Numbered from the stretch's first letter, positions 23,520-32,295 are shown. The stretch is 43,777 nt of DNA from Egicoccus sp035462025 (GCA_035462025.1 DATHUR010000189.1:1-43777), one strand, 5' to 3'. Notes: a model not told the origin generated them from the letters alone. A program made the numbers and translations.

Positions 23520-25112
23520 TCACGCCTCGTCGGTGTCCTCGTCGGCCGGGGCAGTCTCGTCGGCCGGGGTGGCCTCGTCCGCCGCAGCCTCGGCCTTCGC
23601 GGGCTCCTCGGCGGCAGGCTCCTCGGCAGGTGCCTCGGCGGCAGGCTCCTCGGCAGGTGCCTCAGCGGCAGGCTCCTCACCGGCAGCTTCCTCCGCGGGC
23701 GCCTCGGCTGCCGGAGCGTCCTCGGCCGCGGCCTCCTCGGCCGGCGCCTCGGGGAGCTCAGCCTCGGCGAGCGCCATCTCCTCGGGGGTCCGCTCGTCGT
23801 CGCGACCGAACCCGGCCTGCGCGAACGCGGCGGCCAGCGTGCCGCCTGCCGGGGCGTCGTCGCCACCGGACGAGTAGGCGGTCGAGACGGCCGGACCGGC
23901 GTCGTAGGGGTCCTGCGGGACGGGCTCGCTGTCGGGCGCCTGGGCCTGCTTCAGCGACAGGCTGATGCGACGACGGACGGTGTCGATGTCGATGACCTTG
24001 ACCTCGATCTTGTCACCGACGTTGACCACGGCCTCGGGCACCTCGACGTGGCGCTCGGCCAGTTCGGAGATGTGGACCAGGCCCTCGATGCCGTCGGCGA
24101 CCTTGACGAAGGCACCGAAGGGCACCAGCTTGGTGACCTCGCCCTCGACGACCTCGCCGACCGCGTGCTCGCGGGCGAACTTCTGCCACGGGTCCTCCTG
24201 CGTCGCCTTGAGCGACAGGGAGACACGCTCGCGGTCGAGGTCCACGTCGAGCACCTCGACCTCGACCTCGTCGCCGACCTCGACGACCTCGGACGGGTGG
24301 TCGATGTGCTTCCAGGACAGCTCGGAGACGTGCACGAGACCGTCGACACCGCCGAGGTCGACGAACGCACCGAAGTTGACGATGCTCGACACGACGCCGG
24401 CGCGGATCTCGCCCTTCTGCAGCGAGGTCAGGAACTCGTTGCGGAACTCGCTCTGCGTCTCCTCGAGGAACTTGCGGCGCGAGAGCACGACGTTGTTGCG
24501 GTTCTTGTCGAGCTCGATGATCTTGCACTCGAGCGTCTCGCCGACGTAGGGGGCGAGGTCACGCACGCGACGCATCTCGACCAGCGAGGCGGGCAGGAAG
24601 CCGCGCAGCCCGATGTCGAGGATGAGGCCACCCTTGACGACCTCGATGACGGTGCCCTGGACGGTCTTGTCCTCGGTGTAGATCTGTTCGATCGTGCCCC
24701 AGGCGCGCTCGTACTGGGCGCGCTTCTTGGACAGGACCAGGCGGCCCTCCTCGTCCTCGGAGCGCATGACGAGCGCCTCGACGACGTCGCCGACCTGGAC
24801 GACCGTGTTGGGGTCGACGTCGAGCTTGATCGACAGCTCACGCGAGGGGATGACGCCCTCGGACTTCCAGCCGATGTCGAGCAGGACCTCGTCGGGGTCG
24901 ACCTTGACGACCACACCCTCGATGATCTTGCCCTCCTCGACAGCACCGACGGTGCCCTCGAGTGCGGCTTCGAAGTCCTCGTCGGACAGGTCGTTGTCCA
25001 CGATGACGTCGCCGGTGGACGTCATGGTGTTGCCGGGGTCCTGCATCACGACGAAGTTGTCGGGTGCGGCACCGGTGGTGGGCTGGTCGGGGGTCTGGGG
25101 GGCGTCGGACAT
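23520..25112 (-). CDS. rpsA: 30S ribosomal protein S1
   Basis: A 530-residue S1. ATG 25112 is chosen over an upstream in-frame start because MSDAPQ opens the conserved part. Four S1 (OB-fold) domains are visible at about residues 65-140, 155-225, 240-312 and 325-397; the last two have the classic VNFGAFVDLGGVDGLVHVSELSW and VPFGAFVKVADGIEGLVHISELA. The four-domain form is that of Actinobacteria rather than the six-domain proteobacterial form. From about residue 415 the protein becomes a low-complexity acidic tail of Ala, Glu and Pro, partly in 9-residue repeats (see 23614-23680). S1 helps mRNA loading on the 30S subunit. The 203-base upstream gap should carry a strong promoter. Confidence 0.96.
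   Translation of the reverse strand: MSDAPQTPDQPTTGAAPDNFVVMQDPGNTMTSTGDVIVDNDLSDEDFEAALEGTVGAVEEGKIIEGVVVKVDPDEVLLDIGWKSEGVIPSRELSIKLDVDPNTVVQVGDVVEALVMRSEDEEGRLVLSKKRAQYERAWGTIEQIYTEDKTVQGTVIEVVKGGLILDIGLRGFLPASLVEMRRVRDLAPYVGETLECKIIELDKNRNNVVLSRRKFLEETQSEFRNEFLTSLQKGEIRAGVVSSIVNFGAFVDLGGVDGLVHVSELSWKHIDHPSEVVEVGDEVEVEVLDVDLDRERVSLSLKATQEDPWQKFAREHAVGEVVEGEVTKLVPFGAFVKVADGIEGLVHISELAERHVEVPEAVVNVGDKIEVKVIDIDTVRRRISLSLKQAQAPDSEPVPQDPYDAGPAVSTAYSSGGDDAPAGGTLAAAFAQAGFGRDDERTPEEMALAEAELPEAPAEEAAAEDAPAAEAPAEEAAGEEPAAEAPAEEPAAEAPAEEPAAEEPAKAEAAADEATPADETAPADEDTDEA
23614..23680 (-). repeat. 27-base tandem repeat coding for the acidic S1 tail
   Basis: Two copies of a 27-base unit (23614-23640 and 23641-23667, differing at one base) and part of a third follow one another in frame within rpsA. 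Each codes for the 9-residue unit EEPAAEAPA. Slippage would change tail length without breaking the frame. It is a coding microrepeat, not a mobile element. Confidence 0.85.
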
Positions 25113-25315
25113 CGGGGTCGGGTCTCTTCGTTGTAGGAGTGGTGCTTCGAACAAGAGTGGCGTACGCGGGCATGGCGAAAGCGAGCGCGTGCGCCGGATG
25201 ACCCGACAGGGTCGCAGCCGCCCGGGTCCCTGTCAATCGGACGTGCCGCCACCGGGCGTGCGGGACCCCGCACGGACCGCATCGTGGCCTAGCGTCACCG
25301 CACCGAGGAGGCGCC
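25113..25315. promoter_or_regulatory. Divergent upstream region of rpsA and tag
   Basis: A 203-base gap between two divergent genes. It should hold the rpsA promoter (a highly expressed gene) and the tag promoter. A GAGGAG sequence at 25304-25309 is the ribosome-binding site of tag. In the minus direction, TACAACGAAGAGACC lies just before the rpsA start and serves as a purine-rich leader. I could not fix -35/-10 boxes with confidence, and no riboswitch-like fold was recognised. Confidence 0.4.
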
Positions 25316-25897
25316 ATGGACGACGCGGTGATCACGGGCGACGACGGCAGGGCACGGTGCTGGTGGTGCGGCGACGACCCCGCCTATGTCGCCTATCACG
25401 ACACCGAGTGGGGCGTACCGGTCCACGACGACCGGCGGCTGTTCGAGAAGCTGTGCCTCGAAGGGTTCCAGGCCGGCCTGTCGTGGCTGACCATCCTGCG
25501 CAAGCGCGACCGCTTCCGGGAGGTGTTCGCCGGGTTCGACCCCGACGTGGTCGCCGGATTCGGGCCCGACGACGTCGCCCGCCTGATGTCCGACACCGGC
25601 ATCGTGCGCAACCGGGCCAAGATCGAGGCCACCATCACCAACGCGCGGGCGTACCTCGACCTGGTCGACGCCGAGGGGTCGCTGGACGCCTACGTGTGGC
25701 GCTACGCACCGGCGACACGTCCGGTCCCCCGCACGGTCGGCGACATCCCGGCCACCTCACCCGAGTCCGTGGCCATGTCGAAGGACCTCAAGAAGCGTGG
25801 TTGGGCCTTCGTGGGTCCGACCACGGTCTATGCCTTCCAGCAGGCGATGGGCCTGGTCGACGACCATCTCGCCGGATGCTGGCGCCGCGTGGTCTGA
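25316..25897 (+). CDS. tag: DNA-3-methyladenine glycosylase I
   Basis: A 193-residue protein with GAGGAG ahead of ATG 25316. The Tag zinc site is visible: the N-terminal CWWCGDD, the His in YHDTEWGVP, and the C-terminal DHLAGCW (His and Cys four residues apart). The central FEKLCLEGFQAGLSWLTIL block holds the catalytic Glu region of the family. It removes 3-methyladenine from alkylated DNA in base excision repair. Length and motifs are typical. It is the first of three plus-strand genes, but the following ones are unrelated small proteins, so an operon role is uncertain. Confidence 0.95.
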   Translation: MDDAVITGDDGRARCWWCGDDPAYVAYHDTEWGVPVHDDRRLFEKLCLEGFQAGLSWLTILRKRDRFREVFAGFDPDVVAGFGPDDVARLMSDTGIVRNRAKIEATITNARAYLDLVDAEGSLDAYVWRYAPATRPVPRTVGDIPATSPESVAMSKDLKKRGWAFVGPTTVYAFQQAMGLVDDHLAGCWRRVV

Positions 25898-25948
25898 CCG
25901 TCCGGCACAGCGGTACCGTCCACGGCCTCCGATCCAGGACGTACCACC

Positions 25949-26368
25949 GTGGCGCTCGACCGTCTCCGCCGTGCCATCCGCCGGACGCGTCCCGCGCCGG
26001 CGTTCACGCTCGAGCGCCAACCCGATGCCCTGCCCAAGACCGGCCTGTTCGCCGAACCGGTCCGGGTCGCCTCGATTCGCGTGCTCGATCCCGAGGAGGC
26101 CGACGGCGGGCGCGTCACCGTGGCGTTCCTGGTCGAGGTCCGCGACAGCGAGGACCAGCGTTGTTCGACCCTCGCGGTCGAGGCGCGCCTGCGCGGCCCC
26201 GAGCGCGAGTGGGTGGTGTCGGGCAACACCGACCTGATGGGACGGCTGAAGTTCCGTGCGACCGGCCCGAGCGGCGAGTACGCGATCGAGGTGCTCGACG
26301 TCGCCGCCGGTGGCCTGCAGTTCGATCCCACCGCGGGCGAGACGCGGGCGGCCACCACGGTCGAGTGA
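25949..26368 (+). CDS. Hypothetical 139-residue protein, probable beta-sandwich
   Basis: Starts at GTG 25949, 51 bases after tag. There is no signal peptide and no membrane segment. The first 30 residues are basic; the rest alternates hydrophobic and polar residues (RVTVAFLVEVRD, TLAVEARLRG, GEYAIEVLDV), as in an Ig-like or fibronectin III-like beta-sandwich. It contains a single cysteine, in DQRCSTL. No family is recognised. It has good codon periodicity and is followed 18 bases later by a small membrane protein with a strong ribosome-binding site, so the two may form an operon. Confidence 0.6.
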   Translation: MALDRLRRAIRRTRPAPAFTLERQPDALPKTGLFAEPVRVASIRVLDPEEADGGRVTVAFLVEVRDSEDQRCSTLAVEARLRGPEREWVVSGNTDLMGRLKFRATGPSGEYAIEVLDVAAGGLQFDPTAGETRAATTVE

Positions 26369-26386
26369 GCGTCGTGGAGGTGTGAG

Positions 26387-26722
26387 ATGTCCCCGTCCGA
26401 CCCGACACCGGTCCCGACGTCGCCGCCTCCGACGGCTCGCCCGCGGCGGCGCACCCTGGTGGTGGCTGCGGCGGGTGTCCTGGGCGCGCTGCTCGGCTTC
26501 GCGGTCTCGGCCGCGATCTACCTGGTGCTCGACCCACTCCTCGAGACGAGTTCGACCGGGGTCCGCGAACTGCAGGGCCTGCTGTGGAACGTCGTGCCGG
26601 TGGGAACGGTCGCCGGATTCGTCGTCGGCGTGCTGCTTGCCTCCCGGCGGCGCCGACGTCAGCCGCCGGACAACACCGACACGTCGGCCGCGAGCAGGCG
26701 GTCGGGATCGAGCTCCCAGTAG
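26387..26722 (+). CDS. Hypothetical two-helix membrane protein
   Basis: A 111-residue protein with GGAGGTG 4 bases before ATG 26387. The Pro/Thr-rich N-terminus is followed by an Arg-Arg-Arg stretch, a hydrophobic segment at about residues 23-47, a second at about 64-86, and a basic RRRRR stop-transfer signal. The tail is polar. No family is recognised. Its last 64 bases overlap the convergent flavin-fold gene, so its C-terminal tail is constrained by two coding frames or the true end differs. Confidence 0.6.
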   Translation: MSPSDPTPVPTSPPPTARPRRRTLVVAAAGVLGALLGFAVSAAIYLVLDPLLETSSTGVRELQGLLWNVVPVGTVAGFVVGVLLASRRRRRQPPDNTDTSAASRRSGSSSQ

Positions 26723-27162
26723 GGAGCCGAGGCCATCTCGTCCCACCAGCCGTCGCCGTAGAACGCCCGGAGGACGGCGGCGAACCCACCGGCATCGTGG
26801 CTTGCCACGTCGATCGGCCGCGCGGCGCCGTGCACGGTGCAGACGAACCGTTCGCCGTCGACGTAGGTGGCCGACGCCGCCGGCCGACGCGCGAGATGTC
26901 GCGCACGGACGGAGGTCGGGCTCGAGCCGAACAGCCAACGGCCGCGGTAGAACCAGCCGTCGACGGGTCCGGTGAGCGGCCGCCCGTCGCGGGTGACAGT
27001 GGCCAGGACCAGTACGCGCATGCCATCGAGTTCGGCGACGAGCCGGGCGGCGTCGACCCGGGTCTGCGGTGCGTGGATGTCGCGCAGGTGCGCGCCCGCC
27101 CGCGCATAGCTGGCGTCGAGCAGTTGCTGGAGGTGGTGCAGGTCGGCATCGGTCTCGCGCAT
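26659..27162 (-). CDS. Pyridoxamine 5-phosphate oxidase-fold protein
   Basis: A 167-residue protein from ATG 27162. After a helical start (residues 1-40), the split beta-barrel typical of PNPOx/F420- or FMN-binding proteins is seen: MRVLVLATVTRDGRPLTGPVDGWFYRG, then WLFGSSPTSVRARHLARRPAASATYVDG, which gives the LxxHP-like RARHLARRPAASA segment. Members bind FMN, F420 or heme, and many are reductases of unknown substrate. Actinobacterial members often use F420, but nothing here decides. It overlaps the convergent gene at 26387-26722 by 64 bases. Confidence 0.78.
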   Translation of the reverse strand: MRETDADLHHLQQLLDASYARAGAHLRDIHAPQTRVDAARLVAELDGMRVLVLATVTRDGRPLTGPVDGWFYRGRWLFGSSPTSVRARHLARRPAASATYVDGERFVCTVHGAARPIDVASHDAGGFAAVLRAFYGDGWWDEMASAPYWELDPDRLLAADVSVLSGG

Positions 27163-27224
27163 GTGCGCCTCCTCGCCGTCGTGTCGGACCCACGCACGCT
27201 AGAGCTGCCCTGTGACACGGCCGC

Positions 27225-28664
27225 TCAACGTCGGACGATGCCGGTGTAGTCGCCGACCGGCTCGCGGTGCCACCACGCCCCGGTCCGGCGACGCTCGGCC
27301 CGGGTGGTGAACCGGTAGTGGAAGCGGCGGACACGGACCGCGGTCGGCGCCCGGCCATCGAAGGGATCATGGCGCAGCAGCCGTCGGACGGTCGGATCGC
27401 CGGTCAGCAGCCGGTCGAGCAGGGCGAGCATCCAGGCGTCACGCCGGTTCGGCGCCGGGGACATCGCGGCGAACCACAGCAGCCAGTCGAGGCGCAGGTG
27501 GTAGGGCGCGACCTGGCGCGGCCGGCGCCGCGGGTCGGTGGGTTTGGCCGGGAACTCGTAGGCGTGCCAGGTACCGGATGCGTCGGGGTGCGGGTCCTCG
27601 GTGCCCTCGATCACCAACTCGAAGCGCTGGCGGGTGATGCTGCCGAAGGCGCCGTAGGTCCCGACGAGGTGGAACGGGTTGAACGAGGCGTTCATCCGCT
27701 GCTCGCGCGCCAGCAGGTTGCGCACCGGCCACCAGCTCATCACCGTCTGGGTCGCGAGGACGAAGCCGACGACGACCGCGAGCCACGTCGGCACGGCTGC
27801 CGGGGCGGTCGCCGGGGTCAGAGCGCCCAGCGGACCGCCCGCGCCGCCGAGCCACGCGTCGGGCAACGCCGCGGTCGCGAGCACCATGGTCACCAGGTTG
27901 AGCCAGGCGAAGTTGCCGCTGACCACGAGCCATCCCTGCGTGACCAGCACCGCCACCCCGGAGACGCCCGCGAACGGCTGGGGAAGGAACAGCAGGGCCG
28001 GCAGCAGCAACTGCGTGACATGGTTGGCGGCCACCTCGACCTTGTGCAATGGCGTCGGGAGGCGGTGGAACCACCAGCTCAAACCGGCCGGCAGCGGCTG
28101 GGTCTCGTGGTGGTAGTCGAGACAGGTCAGATCGCGCCAGCACGGGTCACCGCGCCACTTGATCAGGCCGGCGCCGAACTCGACCCGGAACAGCAGCCAG
28201 CGCGCCAGCAGCAGTGTCGGCCAGGGGACCGCGCTGTCGTGGCCGCCGAGGAACGTGGCCAGGAATCCGGCCTCGAGCAGGATCGACTCCCAGCCGAACG
28301 CGTACCAGATCTGGCCGATGTTGACGTACGACAGGTAGAGCACCCACAGCAGCGCGAAGGCCGCCAGGGTGGTCAGGCTGCCGATGCGCTGCGGCAGACC
28401 GGCCACCAGCGCCAGCGCGACGAGGACGCCGACGAAGGCCGCTCCCACGGCGAGTCGGTCGCTGTAGCGCAGATGGAACAGACTCGGGGCCTGTCGCCAC
28501 GGGACCCGAGTCAGCAGCGCCCGCGCCGGCGTGAGCCCCCGATCGCCCAGCAGTGCGGGCCACTGGTGGACCACGGCGGCGAAGGCCAGGACGTACACCA
28601 GGGCGACCCCGCGCTGGAGGAGCTCGCGGGCAACGAGGTAGCCGTCGGCGGACAGGGTCTCCAT
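27225..28664 (-). CDS. Lipase maturation factor (LMF1)-like membrane protein
   Basis: A 479-residue protein from ATG 28664. It has at least 8 hydrophobic segments in the first 320 residues, including YLSYVNIGQIWYAFGWESILLEAGFLA and LLFRVEFGAGLIKWRGDPCWRDLTCLDYHHETQPLP, which match the LMF family (conserved GLIKWRGD.CW..LTCL.YH.ETQP.P). The C-terminal soluble part (from about residue 325) has FNPFHLVGTYGAFGSITRQRFELVIEGT. In animals LMF1 helps lipases fold in the ER; bacterial homologues have no proven function. The gene is alone on its strand. Vitamin K-dependent carboxylase-like proteins share distant similarity and are the main alternative. Confidence 0.82.
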   Translation of the reverse strand: METLSADGYLVARELLQRGVALVYVLAFAAVVHQWPALLGDRGLTPARALLTRVPWRQAPSLFHLRYSDRLAVGAAFVGVLVALALVAGLPQRIGSLTTLAAFALLWVLYLSYVNIGQIWYAFGWESILLEAGFLATFLGGHDSAVPWPTLLLARWLLFRVEFGAGLIKWRGDPCWRDLTCLDYHHETQPLPAGLSWWFHRLPTPLHKVEVAANHVTQLLLPALLFLPQPFAGVSGVAVLVTQGWLVVSGNFAWLNLVTMVLATAALPDAWLGGAGGPLGALTPATAPAAVPTWLAVVVGFVLATQTVMSWWPVRNLLAREQRMNASFNPFHLVGTYGAFGSITRQRFELVIEGTEDPHPDASGTWHAYEFPAKPTDPRRRPRQVAPYHLRLDWLLWFAAMSPAPNRRDAWMLALLDRLLTGDPTVRRLLRHDPFDGRAPTAVRVRRFHYRFTTRAERRRTGAWWHREPVGDYTGIVRR

Positions 28665-28833
28665 GCCGCCATCGTGGCGCATCCGGTCGCGCCGTCGCAC
28701 CGGTCGCGTGTCCCGACGACGGGCGACACCCGCGCAATCGCACAGGAAACGCGGACCGTACGCGTCCGCACGATCTAGCCTTCGCGCGCTGGCGGGAGGC
28801 CGCACGGGAGAACGACAAGGTGGGGACGACAAG

Positions 28834-29181
28834 GTGAAGATCACGCGTAGGGCGCTTGGCGCGGTGCTCGCTGCCACGCTGCTGCTGGCCGGTTGCGGCG
28901 GCGACGACGGCGGGACCGAGACCGCGGCTGCCGACAACGGCGGCACCGCCGAGGCCGAGGAGGCCGAGCCGGCCGGACCGACGATGCCGGACGTGGTGGG
29001 GCTGCCCGTCGACGAGGCGGTCGCCCAACTCGAGGAGGCCGGCTTCGTGGTCTCGACCGGGATCGTGCGCACCACCGAGGTGGAGCCCGACCTGGTCTAC
29101 CGCAGCGAGCCTGCAGCCGGACGGCAGGTGAAGGAGGGCCAGCGGATCACGCTGCGCGTGTCCGCCGAGCCCCGCGAGTAG
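28834..29181 (+). CDS. Lipoprotein with one PASTA domain
   Basis: A 115-residue protein from GTG 28834. The basic start and hydrophobic stretch end in the lipobox LLLAGC, so Cys21 or thereabouts is lipid-modified. A short Ala/Glu/Gly linker leads to one PASTA domain (about residues 50-112): MPDVVGLPVDEAVAQLEEAGF, then VYRSEPAAGRQVKEGQRITLRVS. PASTA domains bind peptidoglycan fragments and usually occur in several copies on PknB kinases or PBPs; a single copy on a lipoprotein is less usual. It may sense or attach to the cell wall. A short hairpin follows at 29202-29221. Confidence 0.85.
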   Translation: MKITRRALGAVLAATLLLAGCGGDDGGTETAAADNGGTAEAEEAEPAGPTMPDVVGLPVDEAVAQLEEAGFVVSTGIVRTTEVEPDLVYRSEPAAGRQVKEGQRITLRVSAEPRE

Positions 29182-29201
29182 CCTGACCACCCCGCGCGTC
29201 A

Positions 29202-29221
29202 GGCCGGTTCCCGGACCGGCC
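29202..29221 (+). terminator. Short hairpin after the PASTA lipoprotein gene
   Basis: GGCCGGT (29202-29208) pairs with ACCGGCC (29215-29221) around a 6-base loop, 20 bases after the stop codon. No U-tract follows. It may be a weak terminator. The rest of the 153-base gap to the next gene holds no other structure I recognise. Confidence 0.35.
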
Positions 29222-29334
29222 GGCGCGTCGTCGTGCCGCACGCGCACCGGCCACGGTTGGCGCGCCGGCGGCCGCGTCCGTACGTTCCCGGCCGCAGCCG
29301 GCAGCGTCGCGCGCCGGCCCCATCGGGGGATCTG

Positions 29335-30861
29335 ATGCACGTCGCCATCCATCGCCGCGGTCGCGCTGCCCGCACGGCCCTCGTCGGGCTGAGCGCCGCA
29401 GCACTGCTGCTCTCCGCCTGCTCGGGCGGCGAGGAGTCGGCCACGCCCGAACCGGAGCCGACCGCCGAGCCGACCGTGACCGACGACGGGTCGTCGGACG
29501 AGTCCGAGCCGGAACCCGACCCCGAGCCCGAACCCGAGCCGACCGAGACCGAGCCCGACCTGCCGGAGGCACCCGAGGCGGTCCGCGGCGTGTATGCGAC
29601 CGTGTACTCGTTCTGGGGCGAACGCTGGGCCCACCTCGTCGACCTGGTCGAGACCACCGAACTGAACGCGGTGGTGGTCGACGTCAAGGACGAGGCCGGC
29701 ACGTTGCTGTGGCCCATCGACCACCCCTACACCGCGGCCGGCGGCGCCGACTGGAAGCCGGACGGCGACCCGACCGAGCGCCTGCAGCAACTGCTCGACG
29801 CGGGCGGCTACCCCATCGCCCGCGTGTCGTGCTTCAAGGACACGCTGGTCGCCACGGCACATCCCGAACTCGCCGTGCAGGAGCAGGGCACCGATCGGGC
29901 CTGGGTCGGCCGCAAGGACTTCTCGTGGCTCAACCCCTACGCCGACGAGGCCGGGCAGTGGTGCATCGACGTCGGCATCGCCGCGGTCGAGGCGGGGTTC
30001 AAGGAGGTCCAGTTCGACTACATCCGCTTCCCCAACGGCGGTGACGGCGACACCACCACGATCCAGCTCCCCGGCGTCCCCGAGGACCGGCCCCGCGAGG
30101 AGTGGCGTCACCCCGACGAGGTCGTCGAGTTCCTCGCCCGGGCGACCGAGCAGGTGCATGCCGCCGGCGGGCTGGTGTCGGCCGACCTGTTCGGGCTGGT
30201 GACCTACGACTTCACCTGGGACGCGCAGGGCACCGGCCAGGTCATCGAGCGCATCGCCGAACACGTCGACTTCATCTCGCCCATGGTCTACCCGTCGCAC
30301 TACGGACCCGGAAACTACGGCCTGCTCCCCCATCCCGTCGATCACCCGTACGAGACGGTGTGGAACGCCATGCAGGAGGCCCAGATGCGGGTCCAGGGCC
30401 TGCACGCGACCATCCGTCCCTGGCTCGAGGACTTCGCCGCTCCGTGGATGGGCCGCGACCACTCCCCTGCGCGGCTCGAGGCCCAGATCCAGGCGGTCTA
30501 CGACAACGGCATCGAGAGCTGGCTGCTGTGGAATGCGGGCAACAGCTACTCCGAGTCGGTGCTCGCCGCCGGCGAGGCCGAGCTGAAGGCCGCCGACGTG
30601 GCGCCGCCGGCGCGTACGGCCGACCCCAACGCCGCCCCCGGCGCCGAGGAGATCAAGTGGCCGGGGCGTCCGAGTTGCGGCGAGGGCGTCGACCCACCGT
30701 TCATCGGTGAGGGCAACCTGGCCGGGTCCACGCCGCCGACGCCGGCCGCGGGCGCCGACGACCCGGCCGCGTGCCCGCCGACCGACGACGATGGTTCGAC
30801 CGAGGCCGCGCCGGGCGGCGGCTCCGACGCCACCGATTCCGCGTCCGACGACGACGCCTGA
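29335..30861 (+). CDS. Lipoprotein with DUF4015/putative glycoside hydrolase TIM barrel
   Basis: A 508-residue protein from ATG 29335 with GGGGGA upstream; the longer frame from 29233 is rejected. The lipobox is LLLSAC with the Cys near residue 28, followed by a Glu/Pro/Thr spacer to about residue 80. The main domain (about 82-415) matches the DUF4015 family: VRGVYATVYSFWGE, LNAVVVDVKDEAGTL, FDYIRFPNGGD and FISPMVYPSHYGPGNYG. These resemble the Asp-rich strand ends of a GH-type TIM barrel, so polysaccharide or peptidoglycan cleavage is plausible but unproven. The last 90 residues are a disordered Ala/Pro/Asp tail. The MBOAT gene begins 15 bases later. Confidence 0.82.
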   Translation: MHVAIHRRGRAARTALVGLSAAALLLSACSGGEESATPEPEPTAEPTVTDDGSSDESEPEPDPEPEPEPTETEPDLPEAPEAVRGVYATVYSFWGERWAHLVDLVETTELNAVVVDVKDEAGTLLWPIDHPYTAAGGADWKPDGDPTERLQQLLDAGGYPIARVSCFKDTLVATAHPELAVQEQGTDRAWVGRKDFSWLNPYADEAGQWCIDVGIAAVEAGFKEVQFDYIRFPNGGDGDTTTIQLPGVPEDRPREEWRHPDEVVEFLARATEQVHAAGGLVSADLFGLVTYDFTWDAQGTGQVIERIAEHVDFISPMVYPSHYGPGNYGLLPHPVDHPYETVWNAMQEAQMRVQGLHATIRPWLEDFAAPWMGRDHSPARLEAQIQAVYDNGIESWLLWNAGNSYSESVLAAGEAELKAADVAPPARTADPNAAPGAEEIKWPGRPSCGEGVDPPFIGEGNLAGSTPPTPAAGADDPAACPPTDDDGSTEAAPGGGSDATDSASDDDA

Positions 30862-30876
30862 CCACGAGGCTGCGCG

Positions 30877-32286
30877 GTGCTGTTCCCCTCGGTCGAGTTC
30901 GCGGTCTTCTTCGTCGTCGTGCTCACGGGCAGTTGGCTGCTGATGCGGCAGCGGACCGCGTGGAAGTGGTTCGCGCTCGCGGCGAGCTACGTGTTCTACG
31001 GCGCGTGGGACTGGCGCTACCTGGGGCTGCTCGCCGGGTCGAGCCTGGTGAACCAGGTGTTGGCCCGCGCGATCGCGGGACGCGAGGACGAACGCGGGCG
31101 GCGCTGGTTCCTGGCCGCGGCGATCGCGGCCAACCTGGGCCTGCTGGGCTGGTTCAAGTACTACGGGTTCTTCGTGGTCTCGGCCCGCAACGCACTGGGC
31201 GAATTCGGGATCACGCCACCGTTGCCGTTGCTCGAGATCGTGCTGCCGGTCGGGATCTCGTTCTTCACGTTCCAGGCGATGAGCTACGTCATCGACATCT
31301 ACCGGCGCGAGATCGACGTCGCCCCGACACTGGACGTGTTCGTCTTCCTCGCCTTCTTCCCGCAACTGGTGGCCGGTCCCATCGTGCGCGCCCGCGAGTT
31401 CCTGCCGCAGTTGGCGGGCCCACGCGACCCCAGGACCATTCCCGCCGTGACCGCGACCGGCCTGATCCTGGGCGGGCTGTTCAAGAAGGTCGTGATCGCC
31501 AACGCCCTCGGGGCCAACCTGGTCGATCCGGTGTTCGCCAGCCCGGGACAGTTCAGCGCCCTCGAGGTGCTGGTCGCCGTCTACGGCTACGCCGTGCAGA
31601 TCTACGCCGACTTCAGCGGCTACACCGACATCGCCATCGGGATCGCGCTGCTGCTGGGCTTCCGCTTCCCCAAGAACTTCGACGCGCCCTACGCGGCGAT
31701 CTCGCTGCGTGACTTCTGGCGCCGCTGGCACATGACCCTGTCGCGGTGGTTGCGCGACTACCTCTACATCCCTCTGGGGGGCAGCGCCCTCGGGGCGCGA
31801 CGGACCGCGGCCGCGGTGCTGGCGACGATGGTGTTGGGCGGCCTCTGGCACGGGGCCGCGTGGACGTTCGTGATCTGGGGGGCGCTGCACGGTGTCGGCC
31901 TGATCGCCGAACGGGCGCTCGGTCAGGCCCACGTCGACACCACGGCGATGAGCGGCGTCGAGGTGGCGCTGCGCCGCATCGTGACCTTCCACCTCGTCTG
32001 CCTCGGCTGGGTCTTCTTCCGGGCTGCCTCGGTGGGAGACGCCGTCGAGATCCTCGGCCGGCTGGCGTCGCCGGGGGCCGTGTCGATCCTCACCCCCGCC
32101 GCGCTGATCCTGATCGCGATCGGGATCGGCGTGCAGTACGTGCCGCGCCGCGCGGCCACCCGTCTCGAGCTCGCCGCCGACCGGCTCGGCCCGGTCGCGT
32201 TGGGCGTGGTCGGCGGTCTCGGCCTGCTGGTCGTCGACGCGCTCGGCCCCGTCGGCATCGCGCCGTTCATCTACTTCCAGTTCTGA
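30877..32286 (+). CDS. MBOAT family O-acyltransferase (AlgI/DltB-like)
   Basis: A 469-residue membrane protein starting at GTG 30877. It has about 11 hydrophobic segments. The MBOAT core is clear: SFFTFQAMSYVIDIYR, FPQLVAGPIVRAREFLPQL, YADFSGYTDIAIG, FWRRWHMTLSRWLRDYLYIPLGG (His285) and GGLWHGAAWTFVIWGALHG (His325, the probable catalytic His of the WHG motif). AlgI-type proteins move an acyl group (usually acetyl) across the membrane for transfer to an exported polymer. The next gene, 10 bases on, encodes an SGNH protein, the usual partner. The acceptor polymer is unknown. Confidence 0.92.
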   Translation: MLFPSVEFAVFFVVVLTGSWLLMRQRTAWKWFALAASYVFYGAWDWRYLGLLAGSSLVNQVLARAIAGREDERGRRWFLAAAIAANLGLLGWFKYYGFFVVSARNALGEFGITPPLPLLEIVLPVGISFFTFQAMSYVIDIYRREIDVAPTLDVFVFLAFFPQLVAGPIVRAREFLPQLAGPRDPRTIPAVTATGLILGGLFKKVVIANALGANLVDPVFASPGQFSALEVLVAVYGYAVQIYADFSGYTDIAIGIALLLGFRFPKNFDAPYAAISLRDFWRRWHMTLSRWLRDYLYIPLGGSALGARRTAAAVLATMVLGGLWHGAAWTFVIWGALHGVGLIAERALGQAHVDTTAMSGVEVALRRIVTFHLVCLGWVFFRAASVGDAVEILGRLASPGAVSILTPAALILIAIGIGVQYVPRRAATRLELAADRLGPVALGVVGGLGLLVVDALGPVGIAPFIYFQF

Positions 32287-32295
32287 GGGGCACGC

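Noticed and set aside
23600..23700. Regular repeats that could suggest a CRISPR array
   Set aside because: The units are contiguous, without spacers, in frame and code for the S1 tail.
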